A stretch of 64,000 nucleotides of DNA from contig NZ_CP097291.1 of the NCBI RefSeq assembly GCF_027595165.1, positions 1,860,001 through 1,924,000 of the forward strand. Direction: 5' to 3'. Each line of letters begins with the position of its first letter. The stretch's first letter is position 1. Below the pieces are notes generated by a model. That model ran no database searches. It saw nothing but the letters and a program-made list of their open reading frames with translations, and was not told the origin of the DNA. This document shows, piece after piece, positions 45,057 through 55,994 of the stretch. The DNA comes from Providencia sp. PROV188. Lineage in GTDB: Bacteria; Pseudomonadota; Gammaproteobacteria; Enterobacterales; Enterobacteriaceae. The position numbers and the translations under genes are program-made.

Positions 45057-45767
45057 TCATTTCTCTAAGAATCGAGATTGATATATCCAGTAACCTAACA
45101 ACGCGAAAAGCGCACTCATCAACGTGGAGGCAATAATATCAAGGGGCCAATGCATTCCTAGTAGCATACGGCTTAATCCGATGCCCTGCGCCCAGCATAA
45201 TATGATGATTCCCAATGCATATTGACGTTGTTGCCAAAACAGCGCAATTAATAGCAATGCCCATCCCGCAGCAAAAAACATATGACCTGAAGGAAATGAG
45301 TAGCCCGTTTCTGCCTGCCAATGTTTACGCTGCCATTTAGGAATAAGCGTATTCGACTTCACGGTATTTTTAATTAAATCCGCTCGCGCCCCACGTTTTA
45401 AATCATAAAATTCCTGATGGGGAATTTGATAGGTTTTCTCCAGCCACACCACATAGGGACGCGGTTCTTGGAAGGTGCTTTTCATTAAGGATTTCACCCC
45501 TTGCGCACCGAGAATACATAATGCGATAACCACCAGCAACTTTAGCCATTGATTCCGCTTATGACGAAAGACGATTAACGTTAAAAGAGTTAAAAATACA
45601 AACGTCACATAGCTATAAGGTAATCCCGCGCTATCCGTCAACCAAAGTAGCCATTTCATCGATGGCTGATGCTCAGGAGTCCACTGCCAGCCTGTGGCTA
45701 TCATAACTATCGGCGGTAACAGCAAAAAAATGACACTTATTGCGATAAGGTAGGCACTCTTTCTCAT
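45057..45767 (-). CDS. pgpB: phosphatidylglycerophosphatase B / undecaprenyl-PP phosphatase
   Basis: 236 residues (E. coli PgpB 254), a six-helix PAP2-family membrane phosphatase. The three catalytic motifs are present: KSTFQEPRP (KX6RP), YSFPSGHMF (PSGH) and SRMLLGMHWPLD (SRX5HX3D). It dephosphorylates phosphatidylglycerophosphate and undecaprenyl pyrophosphate at the periplasmic face. Divergent from ribA across 217 bp, as in E. coli. Confidence 0.93.
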   Translation of the reverse strand: MRKSAYLIAISVIFLLLPPIVMIATGWQWTPEHQPSMKWLLWLTDSAGLPYSYVTFVFLTLLTLIVFRHKRNQWLKLLVVIALCILGAQGVKSLMKSTFQEPRPYVVWLEKTYQIPHQEFYDLKRGARADLIKNTVKSNTLIPKWQRKHWQAETGYSFPSGHMFFAAGWALLLIALFWQQRQYALGIIILCWAQGIGLSRMLLGMHWPLDIIASTLMSALFALLGYWIYQSRFLEK

Positions 45768-45984
45768 CTAGAATATTCCTTACGTTTTAATTATTTCCTA
45801 ATTAACAAATTTTACATAGCCTGCAAATATCTCTGTTATAGTAGTATAGCGTCGGCTGTGTGCAAAGAATGCCGGACTCTATATGCAAACGTCATATAGC
45901 ATCGATATATTTAACTTTAGTGACCATATTGCTTTAGTACCATATCGATTTACGTGTTTAATTCAGCAAGAGTTACTTTAACTA

Positions 45985-46593
45985 ATGAAAGAAAATATGC
46001 AGCTAAAACGTATTGCCGAAGCCAAACTACCTACCCCTTTCGGTGAATTCCTAATGGTAGGGTTTGAAGAAATCGCAACAGGTCGTGACCACGTCGCGCT
46101 TATTTTTGGTGATATTACAGGCGCAACGCCAGTACTCAGTCGAATTCATTCCGAATGCTTAACTGGCGATGCATTATTTAGTTTACGTTGTGACTGTGGT
46201 TTTCAATTAGAAGCTGCGCTCAAGCAAATTAGTGAAGAAGGCCGTGGGGTACTGCTGTATCACCGCCAAGAAGGTCGTAATATTGGGTTACTGAACAAAA
46301 TCCGTGCTTATGCATTGCAAGACCAAGGATTAGATACCGTTGAAGCTAACCTAAAATTAGGATTTAAAGCCGACGAACGTGATTTTACCCTGTGTTCTGA
46401 TATGTATAAATTATTAGGCATTAATGAAGTTCGCTTACTGACTAATAACCCGAAAAAAATTGATATTATGCGTGAAGCGGGTATCAACGTCGTTGAACGT
46501 GTGCCATTAATTGTTGGACGAAATCCTAGCAATGAACATTATTTAGATGTGAAAGCACAAAAAATGGGTCATATGTTATTTAAGCACCAATAA
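45985..46593 (+). CDS. ribA: GTP cyclohydrolase II
   Basis: 202 residues (E. coli RibA 196). First step of riboflavin synthesis from GTP. Zinc ligands are in [45 protein letters not shown] is the active-site block; [19 protein letters not shown] lies near the C-terminus. E. coli RibA begins at MQLKR, which corresponds to the fifth codon (ATG at 45997); neither start has a strong ribosome-binding site, so the first four residues are uncertain. No FMN riboswitch was recognised in the 217-bp upstream region. It is separate from ribBDEC. Confidence 0.95.
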   Translation: MKENMQLKRIAEAKLPTPFGEFLMVGFEEIATGRDHVALIFGDITGATPVLSRIHSECLTGDALFSLRCDCGFQLEAALKQISEEGRGVLLYHRQEGRNIGLLNKIRAYALQDQGLDTVEANLKLGFKADERDFTLCSDMYKLLGINEVRLLTNNPKKIDIMREAGINVVERVPLIVGRNPSNEHYLDVKAQKMGHMLFKHQ

Positions 46594-46608
46594 TTATCCT
46601 TCTCAATC

Positions 46609-46633
46609 AGGAAGAGTGTCCCTTGCTCTTCCT
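46609..46633 (+). terminator. terminator of ribA
   Basis: Stem AGGAAGAG / CTCTTCCT with a 9-nt loop, then ATTATTCTT, 15 bp after the stop codon. Confidence 0.75.
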
Positions 46634-46840
46634 ATTATTCTTGCCTTAATTCCCATTTTTATCATAACAATCGAATCCATAACATTTGACGAGTGCTATA
46701 TTCACATTCTTTTTATAAGGTTTATACTATTCGCAACTTAATACCATTCATAATTAAATACATCGAAAAATAAGAGTGGAACATTCCCACATAATAATCC
46801 GAATGGGAAATGTCTATTTTTCGTCTACCAAGGAGATAGT

Positions 46841-47818
46841 GTGAATAACCTGCATTCCATCCAGCGCATGAGAAGACTGCGTAAAAGTGAACAATTCCGT
46901 GACCTATTCCAAGAAACCCACCTCTCCATCAATGACTTATGCTTGCCTATTTTCGTTGAAGAAGGCTTAGACGATTACGCACCGATTGCGAGTATGCCTG
47001 GCGTTGTGCGTATTCCAGAAAAACGCTTAGCCTATGAAATTGAGCGTATTGCAAAAGCCGGCATTAAATCTGTTATGACCTTCGGTGTGTCTCATCACTT
47101 AGATGAAAATGGTAGCGATGCATGGCAAGACAATGGTCTGGTGGCTCGTATGTCTCGTATCTGTAAAGAGACCGTCCCAGAAATGATTGTGATGTCGGAT
47201 ACTTGTTTTTGCGAATATACGTCTCACGGCCACTGCGGTGTGATGCACGGTGATGTGGTTGATAACGACCAAACTATCCATAATTTAGGTCTGCAAGCCG
47301 TTGCTGCTGCGCGTGCCGGTGCTGACTTTATCGCCCCTTCCGCTGCAATGGATGGGCAAGTAGCCGCAATCCGCCATGCACTTGATGAAGCAGGATTTAC
47401 CGATACAGCGATTATGTCTTACTCCACGAAATTCGCATCAGCTCTATACGGCCCATTCCGTGATGCAGCAGGTTCATGTTTAAAAGGTGACCGTAAGACT
47501 TACCAAATGAACCCAATGAACCGCCGTGAAGCGCTGCACGAGTCGCTGATTGATATGCAAGAAGGCGCAGATGCGCTGATGGTAAAACCCGCGGGTGCTT
47601 ACTTAGATATTATCCGTGACCTACGTGAGTGTACCCAATTGCCTATTGGTGCGTATCAAGTCAGTGGTGAATACGCCATGATCAAATTTGCCGCGCAAGC
47701 AGGTGCAATTGATGAAACTCGCGTCACGTTAGAAAGCTTAGGATCCATTAAACGCGCTGGAGCAGATTTAATCTTTACTTATTTCGCACTGCAATTAGCT
47801 GAAAATAAGATCCTGTAG
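46841..47818 (+). CDS. hemB: delta-aminolevulinic acid dehydratase (porphobilinogen synthase)
   Basis: 325 residues. Condenses two 5-aminolevulinate molecules to porphobilinogen in heme synthesis. The zinc cysteine cluster is in [15 protein letters not shown]; Schiff-base lysines are in SYSTKFASA and [23 protein letters not shown] is conserved. Translation starts at GTG, with AAGGAG 5 nt upstream, and the protein starts [14 protein letters not shown]. In E. coli hemB is elsewhere (near 8 min), so its presence between ribA and acnA is a local insertion or rearrangement. Confidence 0.95.
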   Translation: MNNLHSIQRMRRLRKSEQFRDLFQETHLSINDLCLPIFVEEGLDDYAPIASMPGVVRIPEKRLAYEIERIAKAGIKSVMTFGVSHHLDENGSDAWQDNGLVARMSRICKETVPEMIVMSDTCFCEYTSHGHCGVMHGDVVDNDQTIHNLGLQAVAAARAGADFIAPSAAMDGQVAAIRHALDEAGFTDTAIMSYSTKFASALYGPFRDAAGSCLKGDRKTYQMNPMNRREALHESLIDMQEGADALMVKPAGAYLDIIRDLRECTQLPIGAYQVSGEYAMIKFAAQAGAIDETRVTLESLGSIKRAGADLIFTYFALQLAENKIL

Positions 47819-47836
47819 TCTATCTTTAAGATAACA

Positions 47837-47879
47837 AAACGCCGATACTGGATATAAATACAGTATCGGCGTTTTTGTT
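47837..47879 (+). terminator. intrinsic terminator of hemB
   Basis: A 14-bp stem AAACGCCGATACTG / CAGTATCGGCGTTT with a 10-nt loop, followed by TTGTT. It may also serve the convergent small gene. Confidence 0.92.
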
Positions 47880-47911
47880 CATTTCCGCTCATTTATTCAA
47901 CGATATGAAGA

Positions 47912-48361
47912 TTAACTCGCCTTTTTCTGTTGGAATTCTAGCTGCTCGGATAGCCGGTCTGCATACATTTTTGCTGTTTCTGGGGTCAGTAGCCCTGCAA
48001 TCAGGAGATCTTTTTTACCATTTGCAAGGTCAGCAACGACGCCCCATGTTTCGATATCCATAGCTTCACAATCAAGTTCGTGATCGGTGACAGGCAAAAT
48101 ATCAAAGAAATCTTTTAGTGGTGCAATAGAAATTGCGGTGTACTCGGCATTCAAGCCTAATGGAAACTCTTTATCTGCATATAATCTTAAATCATGGACT
48201 TCGGTTTCTGGGGTTCTCATTACAACCGAATAGAGATTTGGAATATGTTCTAAAATGTCACGAACTTCGTCATTCGCACCCGCACAATGTGAAGTGCTTA
48301 ATAGAATGTCTGCCGCCCATAATGCACCCTTGAAAAAATCAGTTTCATTGATATTTGCCAT
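47912..48361 (-). CDS. unrecognised small cytoplasmic protein
   Basis: 149 residues, acidic, without signal peptide or membrane helix. AAGGA 7 nt before the ATG at 48361 favours MANINETDFF over an in-frame ATG 13 codons further upstream. The sequence has a KGALWAADILLSTSHCAGANDEVRDILEHI block and a C-terminal Gln/Lys tail. I do not recognise a family. It lies between hemB and acnA on the minus strand with a strong ribosome-binding site, so it is probably real. The 186 bp before acnA hold only the acnA terminator. Confidence 0.6.
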   Translation of the reverse strand: MANINETDFFKGALWAADILLSTSHCAGANDEVRDILEHIPNLYSVVMRTPETEVHDLRLYADKEFPLGLNAEYTAISIAPLKDFFDILPVTDHELDCEAMDIETWGVVADLANGKKDLLIAGLLTPETAKMYADRLSEQLEFQQKKAS

Positions 48362-48502
48362 ATTGATTTCCTTTACGCTATTTTCGATAAATGCGGTCAC
48401 TTCATTCCATCAAACTACTGAGCTTTTTCTGAATACTGACTATCACAATAACTGAGAAACTGGCTAAAAAACTTGAGAAATAACAATATTAAGCGTTAAT
48501 AA

Positions 48503-48534
48503 AGAAAAAACGCCCACAAGAAATCTTGCAGGCG
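48503..48534 (-). terminator. terminator of acnA
   Basis: Imperfect stem CGCCTGCAAG / CTTGTGGGCG on the minus strand, followed by six T and TCTTTATT, 14 bp beyond the acnA stop codon. Confidence 0.8.
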
Positions 48535-48547
48535 CCATAAACGCAGA

Positions 48548-51220
48548 TTAATTGAGCATTTGGCGGATCACATAATGCAAAATCCCACCGTGTCGGTAAT
48601 ATTCCATTTCCGTCGCAGTATCGATGCGGCAACGAGTATTCACTTCTTTCACTGTGCCATCACCATACGTAATTTTTACGGTGATACTTTGGCTTGGAGT
48701 CAGAGACTGTAAACCAGTAACATCAATACGCTCATCGCCTTTTAAACCCAGGGTTTTACGGGTTTCTCCACCTGTAAATTCTAATGGAATAACCCCCATC
48801 CCAATTAAGTTAGAGCGGTGAATACGTTCATAGGATTCGGCGATCACCACACGAACACCCAGTAAATTGGTGCCTTTTGCCGCCCAGTCACGGCTAGAGC
48901 CTGAACCATATTCTTTACCCGCAATAATGGCTAACGGACGTTTTTGTTGCTGATACAACATCGCCGCATCAAAGATAGCCATCTGTTTGCCTGTTGGAAT
49001 ATGTAAGGTATAGCCGCCTTCCACCCCCGGTACCATTTCATTACGAATACGAATATTGGCAAACGTACCGCGCATCATGACTTCATGGTTACCACGGCGA
49101 GAACCATAAGAGTTAAAATCTGCAACCGCCACACCGTGTTCTTGGAGATAACGCCCCGCTGGACTTTCTTTCTTAATATTCCCCGCTGGAGAAATATGGT
49201 CAGTGGTTACCGAATCCCCGAGAATAGCGAGAATGTTTGCCCCGTGAATATCCGCAACGGGCTTAGGTTGCGCAGGCATATTTTCAAAGAATGGCGGATG
49301 GCGAATATAGGTTGAATCCCCTTGCCAATGGTAGGTTGAGGAGCTTTCAACATCCAGCGCACGCCAAGCTTCATCCCCTTCAAAGACCGCGTTATATTCT
49401 TTATGGAACATGTCAGTTTTGACTTTCTCCACCGCACTGGCAATTTCCGCACTGGATGGCCAAATATCTTTCAAGTAGACAGGCTGACCCTGTTGATCCA
49501 CACCTAATGGGTCAGTTTTTAAATTAACGTGCATATTGCCAGCCAATGCATAGGCAACGACGAGTGGCGGTGATGCCAGCCAGTTGGTTTTTACCAAAGG
49601 GTGAATGCGTCCTTCAAAGTTACGGTTACCTGAAAGCACCGCCCCAACCGTCAGATCATGTTGCTTAATTGCCTCTTCAATCGGTGCAGGTAACGGACCA
49701 GAGTTACCAATACAGGTAGTACAACCATACCCCACAAGGTTAAAGCCCAGTTTGTCCAGATAAGGTGTTAATCCCGCTAATGCCAGGTAATCAGTTACGA
49801 CCTTAGAGCCCGGCGCGAGAGAAGACTTAACCCATGGTTGACGAGAAAGCCCTTTTTCTATCGCTTTTTTCGCCAGTAACCCTGCCGCCATTAATACACT
49901 AGGGTTAGAGGTGTTGGTACAGGATGTGATAGCGGCGATCACTACCGCGCCATCGGTAAGGTCGAATTCCTGCCCTTGAAAGTTCACGCGAGGATGCGCA
50001 TGTTTATCTTGCTTATTCAGCTCTAAATCCACTGCGCCTTGGAATGCTTTCGGAACTTGGCTCAGTTCAACGCGGTCTTGTGGGCGTTTAGGTCCCGCTA
50101 GGCTGGATTCTACCGTGCCCATATCCAGTGCTAAGGTACTGGTGAAAATCGGTTCATCCCCTGGGTGACGCCATAAACCTTGTTGCTTGCTATAGGCTTC
50201 CACCAGCGCGATTTCATCGTCTTCACGCCCTGTCAGTTTCATATACGCAAGGGTAATTTCGTCTATCGGGAAGAAGCCGCAGGTTGCCCCATATTCTGGT
50301 GACATATTGGCAATGGTCGCGCGATCGGCTAATGGCAGGTCAGCTAATCCATCCCCATAGAACTCAACAAATTTACCCACCACACCATGCTTACGTAGCA
50401 TCTGAGTGACGGTTAACACCAAGTCTGTCGCGGTGATCCCTTCGGCTAATTTACCGGTTAGCTTGAAGCCCACTACATCGGGGATCAGCATAGAAACAGG
50501 TTGCCCCAGCATCGCGGCTTCCGCTTCAATTCCGCCAACGCCCCAGCCTAATACCCCCAAACCGTTGATCATGGTGGTGTGGGAGTCCGTTCCAACCAAC
50601 GTATCGGGGTAAGCAACTAATTTTCCGTCAATCTCTTCATGCCAAATCGCTTTACCGAGGTATTCAAGGTTAACTTGGTGGCAAATCCCCGTTCCCGGCG
50701 GTACCACCCTAAAGCGGTTAAACGCTTTTTGTCCCCAACGTAAAAATAGGTAGCGTTCGTGGTTACGCTTCATTTCAATTTCGACGTTATCATCAAACGC
50801 TTGGGAATTACCAAACTCATCGACCATCACTGAGTGATCGATGACTAAGTCAACGGGAGATAAAGGGTTAACTTGGTTGACGTTGCCACCAAGGGATTTA
50901 ACCGCTTCACGCATAGCGGCGAGATCGACAACCGCAGGAACACCAGTAAAGTCTTGCATCAGCACCCGCGCGGGGCGATAAGCAATTTCTCTGTCCGCAT
51001 GTGCGTTTTTTTGCCAATCGATGATGGCTTGGAGATCGGCGTCAACGACGGATTTACCGTCGATATGACGCAGTAGGTTTTCGAGTAGAACTTTGAGGGA
51101 TTTAGGAAGTCTCGCCCCGCTGCCTAATTGTTTCTCTGCAAGGGCAAGACTGAAGTAATTATACTGTTTGTTACCGACATTCAGTGTTGCTGCACTGTTT
51201 GTTTTTAAACTCAACGACAT
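48548..51220 (-). CDS. acnA: aconitate hydratase A
   Basis: 890 residues (E. coli AcnA 891). Stationary-phase and oxidative-stress aconitase of the TCA cycle; its apo form binds mRNA. The 4Fe-4S cysteines are in [13 protein letters not shown] and [14 protein letters not shown]; the swivelling C-terminal domain has [13 protein letters not shown] and [16 protein letters not shown] very strong ribosome-binding site (AAGGAGGAG) precedes the ATG. It follows cysB on the same strand with a 93-bp gap, as in E. coli. A tiny reading frame lies in that gap. Confidence 0.97.
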   Translation of the reverse strand: MSLSLKTNSAATLNVGNKQYNYFSLALAEKQLGSGARLPKSLKVLLENLLRHIDGKSVVDADLQAIIDWQKNAHADREIAYRPARVLMQDFTGVPAVVDLAAMREAVKSLGGNVNQVNPLSPVDLVIDHSVMVDEFGNSQAFDDNVEIEMKRNHERYLFLRWGQKAFNRFRVVPPGTGICHQVNLEYLGKAIWHEEIDGKLVAYPDTLVGTDSHTTMINGLGVLGWGVGGIEAEAAMLGQPVSMLIPDVVGFKLTGKLAEGITATDLVLTVTQMLRKHGVVGKFVEFYGDGLADLPLADRATIANMSPEYGATCGFFPIDEITLAYMKLTGREDDEIALVEAYSKQQGLWRHPGDEPIFTSTLALDMGTVESSLAGPKRPQDRVELSQVPKAFQGAVDLELNKQDKHAHPRVNFQGQEFDLTDGAVVIAAITSCTNTSNPSVLMAAGLLAKKAIEKGLSRQPWVKSSLAPGSKVVTDYLALAGLTPYLDKLGFNLVGYGCTTCIGNSGPLPAPIEEAIKQHDLTVGAVLSGNRNFEGRIHPLVKTNWLASPPLVVAYALAGNMHVNLKTDPLGVDQQGQPVYLKDIWPSSAEIASAVEKVKTDMFHKEYNAVFEGDEAWRALDVESSSTYHWQGDSTYIRHPPFFENMPAQPKPVADIHGANILAILGDSVTTDHISPAGNIKKESPAGRYLQEHGVAVADFNSYGSRRGNHEVMMRGTFANIRIRNEMVPGVEGGYTLHIPTGKQMAIFDAAMLYQQQKRPLAIIAGKEYGSGSSRDWAAKGTNLLGVRVVIAESYERIHRSNLIGMGVIPLEFTGGETRKTLGLKGDERIDVTGLQSLTPSQSITVKITYGDGTVKEVNTRCRIDTATEMEYYRHGGILHYVIRQMLN

Positions 51221-51254
51221 AACTCCTCCTTGGCGTTTTTATCACCTTATTTTT

Positions 51255-51290
51255 TTACGCAGTATTATTAATCATAGTCCTCATAATCAT
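51255..51290 (-). CDS. possible 11-codon leader peptide before acnA
   Basis: ATG to TAA, encoding MIMRTMINNTA, with AGAGGA upstream and 34 bp before acnA. E. coli has small genes (ymiA/ymiC) in the same gap; this frame is shorter and I see no clear homology. It may be chance. Confidence 0.2.
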   Translation of the reverse strand: MIMRTMINNTA

Positions 51291-51313
51291 TTCCTCTATA
51301 GATTTTGTGCCAA

Positions 51314-52312
<999 letters not shown>

Positions 52313-52577
52313 TCATTTTTGCTATAGCTAAAAAACATTACATATAACAAAAAGTAATATTGTTTAATTTATATATAACCAATATAACATCAAACTAATG
52401 AGAATAAACAGTATGATGATATTATTTCATCTTGCTGTGAAAAAAAGACGGCGCCCAAGTAAGGTATTGCAAAGTCAGATTATTTTTTTCTTCGACTATG
52501 CTTGAATAATTAGCATGCGAATTTTATTTCCATTTTTGCGGTGAGCATCCTATTTAGACTACAGAGAGGTTATCTAG

Positions 52578-54611
52578 ATGCGTATAAAAGTTTTAGCCAT
52601 GATGGTCGGTTTATCAACCCTATCCTTTGCGCCTCACTTATTAGCGAAAGAGCTATCTTACGGTCAGCAAAAAATCGTGTTATCAGACACCATCGTGCCG
52701 GGTAATGACTTTTACCAATATGTTAACCATGATTGGATTAATAAGGCGAAAATCCCAACGGGCATGCCACGAATTAACTCTTTCGTGGATTTGTATTTAA
52801 GTACCGAAAAGCAAACTCAAGCTATTATCGATGAATTAAAGCAAGCCCCAGAGGGCAGCTTGGATCATAATCAGAAAAATATTCGTAACTTATATTTAAG
52901 CTATTTAGATGAAGCTAGCATTGAAAAAGCGGGTTTAACGCCAATCAAATCCGATTTAGCGGCTATTGCAAAAGCCAAAGATCATAATGATATTAGCCGT
53001 CTGATGACGCTGCCGGGTTATACCTCCGTGCTCTCTTATTGGGTAGATTTAGACGCCAAGGCGCCAGATACCTATATTCTGTATCTTGGTCAAGGTGGAC
53101 TTGGGTTACCTAATCGTAATTACTACCTTGACGATACCCCGCAAATGAAAGAGATCCGCAAAAACTACATTGCGTATATTGCGACAATCTTGAAATTAGC
53201 TGGCGAAAAAGACGTTAAGAAAAAAGCGCAACAGATCTTCGACCTTGAAAAATCCATTGCTGAAGTGCATTGGAGCCCAGAAGCTCGCCGTGACACCATC
53301 AAAAATTATCACCCTATGACCCTCGCTGAAATGAAGAAATTTACCGATGGCTTTGCGTGGGATAGTTTTATTCAGCACTGGAAGTTAACCGATCAGCAAC
53401 TGGCGAAAGTGGTGGTTGAGAACGATACGGCGGTAGAAAAAACGGCACAGATTTTTGCCAAGACCCCGGTTTCAGTCCTGAAAGATTACCTAACGTTCCA
53501 GTACGTGAACGATCATGCAAGTTATTTAAACAAAACCTTATCTGACGCACGCTTTGATTTTTACTCGAAAAAACTCAATGGCGTTGAAAAACAGCGGACT
53601 CGTCAAGAACGCGCTCTTCAAACAGTCAATTCACTGCAAGGTGAGCCTCTCGGACAGATTTATGTAGAGAAATATTTCAATCCACAATCTAAAGAGAAAA
53701 TTCAAGATTTGGTCAGTTATGTGCGCGGTACCTTTAATGCACGTCTGAAAGATAATGATTGGATGGATGAGCAAACTCGCCAAGAAGCACTGAAAAAGCT
53801 AGAGCAGTTTACGGTAAAAGTCGGCTACCCTGATAAATGGAATGATTTTAGTACCATTAATTTGAAACCGAACACATTGATGGATAACTTTAAGCAAGTG
53901 GAAGCATGGTCATATAACGATGCCATGAGCAAAATTGGTCAGCCTGTTCGCAAATGGGAATGGGGCATGACACCACAAACCATCAATGCATATTTCAATC
54001 CAGTACAAAATGAAATTGTGTTCCCTGCCGCTATTTTGCAAGCTCCATTCTTCGACCCAAATGTGGATCCTGCTTATAACTACGGTGCGATTGGTGCAGT
54101 AATTGGTCATGAAATGGGTCACGGTTTTGATGATCAAGGCAGCTTATATGATGGTACAGGTCAGCTACGCAATTGGTGGAGCGATAGTGCCAAAGCGCAT
54201 TTTAAAGAGAAAACTGCCAAGTTGGTGGATCAATATAATGGCTTTGCTGTCGATGGTCAAAAAGTGAATGGTGAATTAACTCTCGGTGAGAATATTGGTG
54301 ATTTAGGCGGTTTAAATATCGCGCTAAGCGCTTATAAGCAATTTGCTAAAGAGAACTACCCAAATGGCGAGCCACCTATTATTGATGGTATGACTGGCTT
54401 GCAGCGTCTCTTTATTTCATGGGCCAGAACCTGGCAAGAGTTGTCAAATAAGGAATCCGAGCGCAATAAAATCCTCACTGATCCACACAGCCCAAATCAG
54501 TTCCGCGCCAATGGTGTTGTCCGTAATATTGATGATTGGTACACCACCTTCGGCGTCGATAAGGATAACGCCCTGTACCTCGCACCGGAGAAACGAATTA
54601 AGATTTGGTGA
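52578..54611 (+). CDS. pepO: M13-family (PepO/neprilysin-like) zinc metalloendopeptidase
   Basis: 677 residues with an N-terminal signal peptide (about 1-23), so probably periplasmic. The gluzincin motif H511-E-M-G-H515 and third zinc ligand Glu571 in ENIGDLGGLNIA are intact, as is NAYFNPVQNEIVFPAAILQAPFF, the substrate-binding NAY/F segment of M13 enzymes. Ends in KIW, near the family pattern. Family members cut peptides shorter than about 40 residues on the amino side of hydrophobic residues. GAGAGG precedes the ATG. No counterpart at this place in E. coli; symbol by family only. Confidence 0.88.
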   Translation: MRIKVLAMMVGLSTLSFAPHLLAKELSYGQQKIVLSDTIVPGNDFYQYVNHDWINKAKIPTGMPRINSFVDLYLSTEKQTQAIIDELKQAPEGSLDHNQKNIRNLYLSYLDEASIEKAGLTPIKSDLAAIAKAKDHNDISRLMTLPGYTSVLSYWVDLDAKAPDTYILYLGQGGLGLPNRNYYLDDTPQMKEIRKNYIAYIATILKLAGEKDVKKKAQQIFDLEKSIAEVHWSPEARRDTIKNYHPMTLAEMKKFTDGFAWDSFIQHWKLTDQQLAKVVVENDTAVEKTAQIFAKTPVSVLKDYLTFQYVNDHASYLNKTLSDARFDFYSKKLNGVEKQRTRQERALQTVNSLQGEPLGQIYVEKYFNPQSKEKIQDLVSYVRGTFNARLKDNDWMDEQTRQEALKKLEQFTVKVGYPDKWNDFSTINLKPNTLMDNFKQVEAWSYNDAMSKIGQPVRKWEWGMTPQTINAYFNPVQNEIVFPAAILQAPFFDPNVDPAYNYGAIGAVIGHEMGHGFDDQGSLYDGTGQLRNWWSDSAKAHFKEKTAKLVDQYNGFAVDGQKVNGELTLGENIGDLGGLNIALSAYKQFAKENYPNGEPPIIDGMTGLQRLFISWARTWQELSNKESERNKILTDPHSPNQFRANGVVRNIDDWYTTFGVDKDNALYLAPEKRIKIW

Positions 54612-54637
54612 TTGGTTAAATCGGTAAGATAACGTTG

Positions 54638-54665
54638 AAAAGCTTCTTGTGTAAGAGGCTTTTTC
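54638..54665 (+). terminator. terminator of the M13 peptidase gene
   Basis: Stem AAAAGCTTCTT / AAGAGGCTTTT with one G-T pair, loop GTGT and a T-run, 26 bp after the stop codon and before the ERIC array. Confidence 0.88.
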
Positions 54666-54702
54666 TGTTTGAGTCTTTTTATGACCGATAGCATCGCTGT
54701 TT

Positions 54703-54831
54703 CTTCTAAATAATTCGCGTTAGAACAAGGCGGCTAACGCGGATATCTCGGGGGAGCATACACAAGTATGTGACCCGAGTAGCCAAGTGACGCCAACGCA
54801 GTTATCACACGAATTATACCCCAGAAACTTC
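54703..54831. repeat. ERIC element, tandem copy 1 (diverged)
   Basis: An ERIC/IRU palindromic element, 129 bp to the start of the next unit. The centre AGCATACACAAGTATGTGAC corresponds to the ERIC core AGCTTACATAAGTAAGTGAC. Its arms (GCGGATATCTCGGGGG, CCGAGTAGCC) differ from the other copies. Confidence 0.85.
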
Positions 54832-54960
54832 CTTCTAAATCATTTGTGCTGTAGCAAGGCGGCAAATGAGCTAATCCCCTAGGAACATACACAAGTATGT
54901 GACTAGGGTTAGTGAGTGTAGCCAACACAGCTACGGTGCGAATTATACCCCAGAAACTTC
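54832..54960. repeat. ERIC element, tandem copy 2
   Basis: Exactly 129 bp after copy 1 and nearly identical to copy 3. It contains AATCCCCTAGGAACATACAC and GTATGTGACTAGGGTTAGTG, the ERIC consensus arms with small changes. The element lies head to tail with its neighbours and can fold into a long hairpin. Confidence 0.9.
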
Positions 54961-55077
54961 CTTCTAAATAATTCGTGCTGTAGCAAGGCGGCAAATGAGC
55001 TAATCCCCTAGGAACATACACAAGTATGTGACTAGGGTTAGTGAGTGTAGCCAACACAGCTACGGTGCGAATTATGA
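54961..55077. repeat. ERIC element, tandem copy 3, entering sodC
   Basis: Third head-to-tail unit, 129 bp after copy 2. Its right end, GTGCGAATTAT, contains the TAA stop codon of the minus-strand sodC (55072-55074), so the element joins the gene directly. Confidence 0.9.
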
Positions 55078-55605
55078 CGAAGGAATGATGCCGCAAGCCA
55101 TTCTTGCCCCACCACCGCCCAACGCTTCTGGATGATCGGAATAATTATCCCCACCCGCATGCACCATCAGTGCGCGGTTTTGGACATCTTTCAGGGATTT
55201 TAATTTTGGCGCTAGCACGCTGTAGGTAGCATTACCTTGGCTATCAACCACTAAGCCCGGTAAATCTCCGAGGTGACCTGTTTTGTCATAAGGCCCTTTG
55301 TGAACCCCTGTTTTAGCTGGATCTAGATGTCCACCCGCTTTTAATGCGGGTACAGTTTTACCGTCTTTTTCACCCGCTTCGCAACTTGGGTTTTCATGCA
55401 CATGGAAACCATGCACACCACCTGCTTGCAAACCAGATAGTTTTGGCGTGAAGAGTAATCCGTATTCAGTTTCAGAAATCACCACTTCACCAATGGTTTT
55501 TCCCTCGCCTTTAGCTGTTGCTTCTTTCAGCTCTACCGTAGTTTGTGCCGCATACGCTGCACCAGTTGTGAATAGTGCCGCTAACAAACATAATTTGAAC
55601 TTCAT
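55072..55605 (-). CDS. sodC: periplasmic Cu/Zn superoxide dismutase
   Basis: 177 residues with a signal peptide (cleavage after AYA, about residue 18). Metal ligands: HGFHVHENPSCEAG (His pair for copper and the disulfide Cys), GGHLDP, GHLGDLPGL (zinc ligands), and ALMVHAGGDNYSDHPEALGGGGARMACG (His, Cys). It destroys superoxide in the periplasm. The frame begins five codons earlier, but GGAGG lies 4 nt before the ATG at 55605, which starts a good signal peptide. The stop codon is provided by ERIC copy 3. The gene stands alone between repeat clusters. Confidence 0.95.
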   Translation of the reverse strand: MKFKLCLLAALFTTGAAYAAQTTVELKEATAKGEGKTIGEVVISETEYGLLFTPKLSGLQAGGVHGFHVHENPSCEAGEKDGKTVPALKAGGHLDPAKTGVHKGPYDKTGHLGDLPGLVVDSQGNATYSVLAPKLKSLKDVQNRALMVHAGGDNYSDHPEALGGGGARMACGIIPSS

Positions 55606-55722
55606 ACTGCCTCCAGTCATTCATCGTGATTATTATCCTTAAGCTAAACGTTAGCATAATAAATGAATGAAAATGGGCGATTACTGCTTTTGTTATGTGA
55701 GAGCTATCGAATTATGAACAAA

Positions 55723-55745
55723 AAAAGAGCCCTAAGGGCTCTTTT
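55723..55745. terminator. terminator between topA and sodC
   Basis: A 10-bp stem AAAAGAGCCC / GGGCTCTTTT with a 3-nt loop; T-runs on both strands. It probably ends topA transcription, after the ERIC element, before sodC begins. Confidence 0.88.
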
Positions 55746-55797
55746 ATAATGATTGCAGCTTTAGCGTTGAAGATCTAAACAGAATTCCAAACTATTA

Positions 55798-55833
55798 TTC
55801 TAAATAGTTCGCGTTAGAACAAGGCGGTGGCTA
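55798..55833. repeat. truncated ERIC left end
   Basis: TCTAAATAGTTCGCGTTAGA followed by ACAAGGCGG matches the left end of ERIC copy 1 and then stops; unrelated AT-rich sequence follows to the next, complete element. Confidence 0.75.
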
Positions 55834-55868
55834 GCACCAGAGTCATCCTGAATATAATCAATAGATTT

Positions 55869-55986
55869 ATTCAAAATAATTTGTGCTGTAGCAAGGCAGC
55901 AATCGAGCTAATCCCTAGGAGCATACACAAGTATGTGACTAGGGTTAGCGAGTGCAGCCAACGCCGCTACGGTGCAAAGTATGAAG
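55869..55986. repeat. ERIC element in the topA 3' region
   Basis: A full-length ERIC with AATCCCTAGGAGCATACAC and GTATGTGACTAGGGTTAGCG, ending 9 bp beyond the topA stop codon. It would be transcribed as part of the topA mRNA 3' end. Confidence 0.88.
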
Positions 55987-55994
55987 AATAAAAA

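Noticed and set aside
45768..45984. FMN riboswitch before ribA
   Set aside because: No RFN-type conserved helices recognised in the 217-bp region.
54734..55096. A 120-codon minus-strand frame with three 43-residue repeats
   Set aside because: It is the translation of the tandem ERIC array (129 bp is 43 codons) and not a protein gene.
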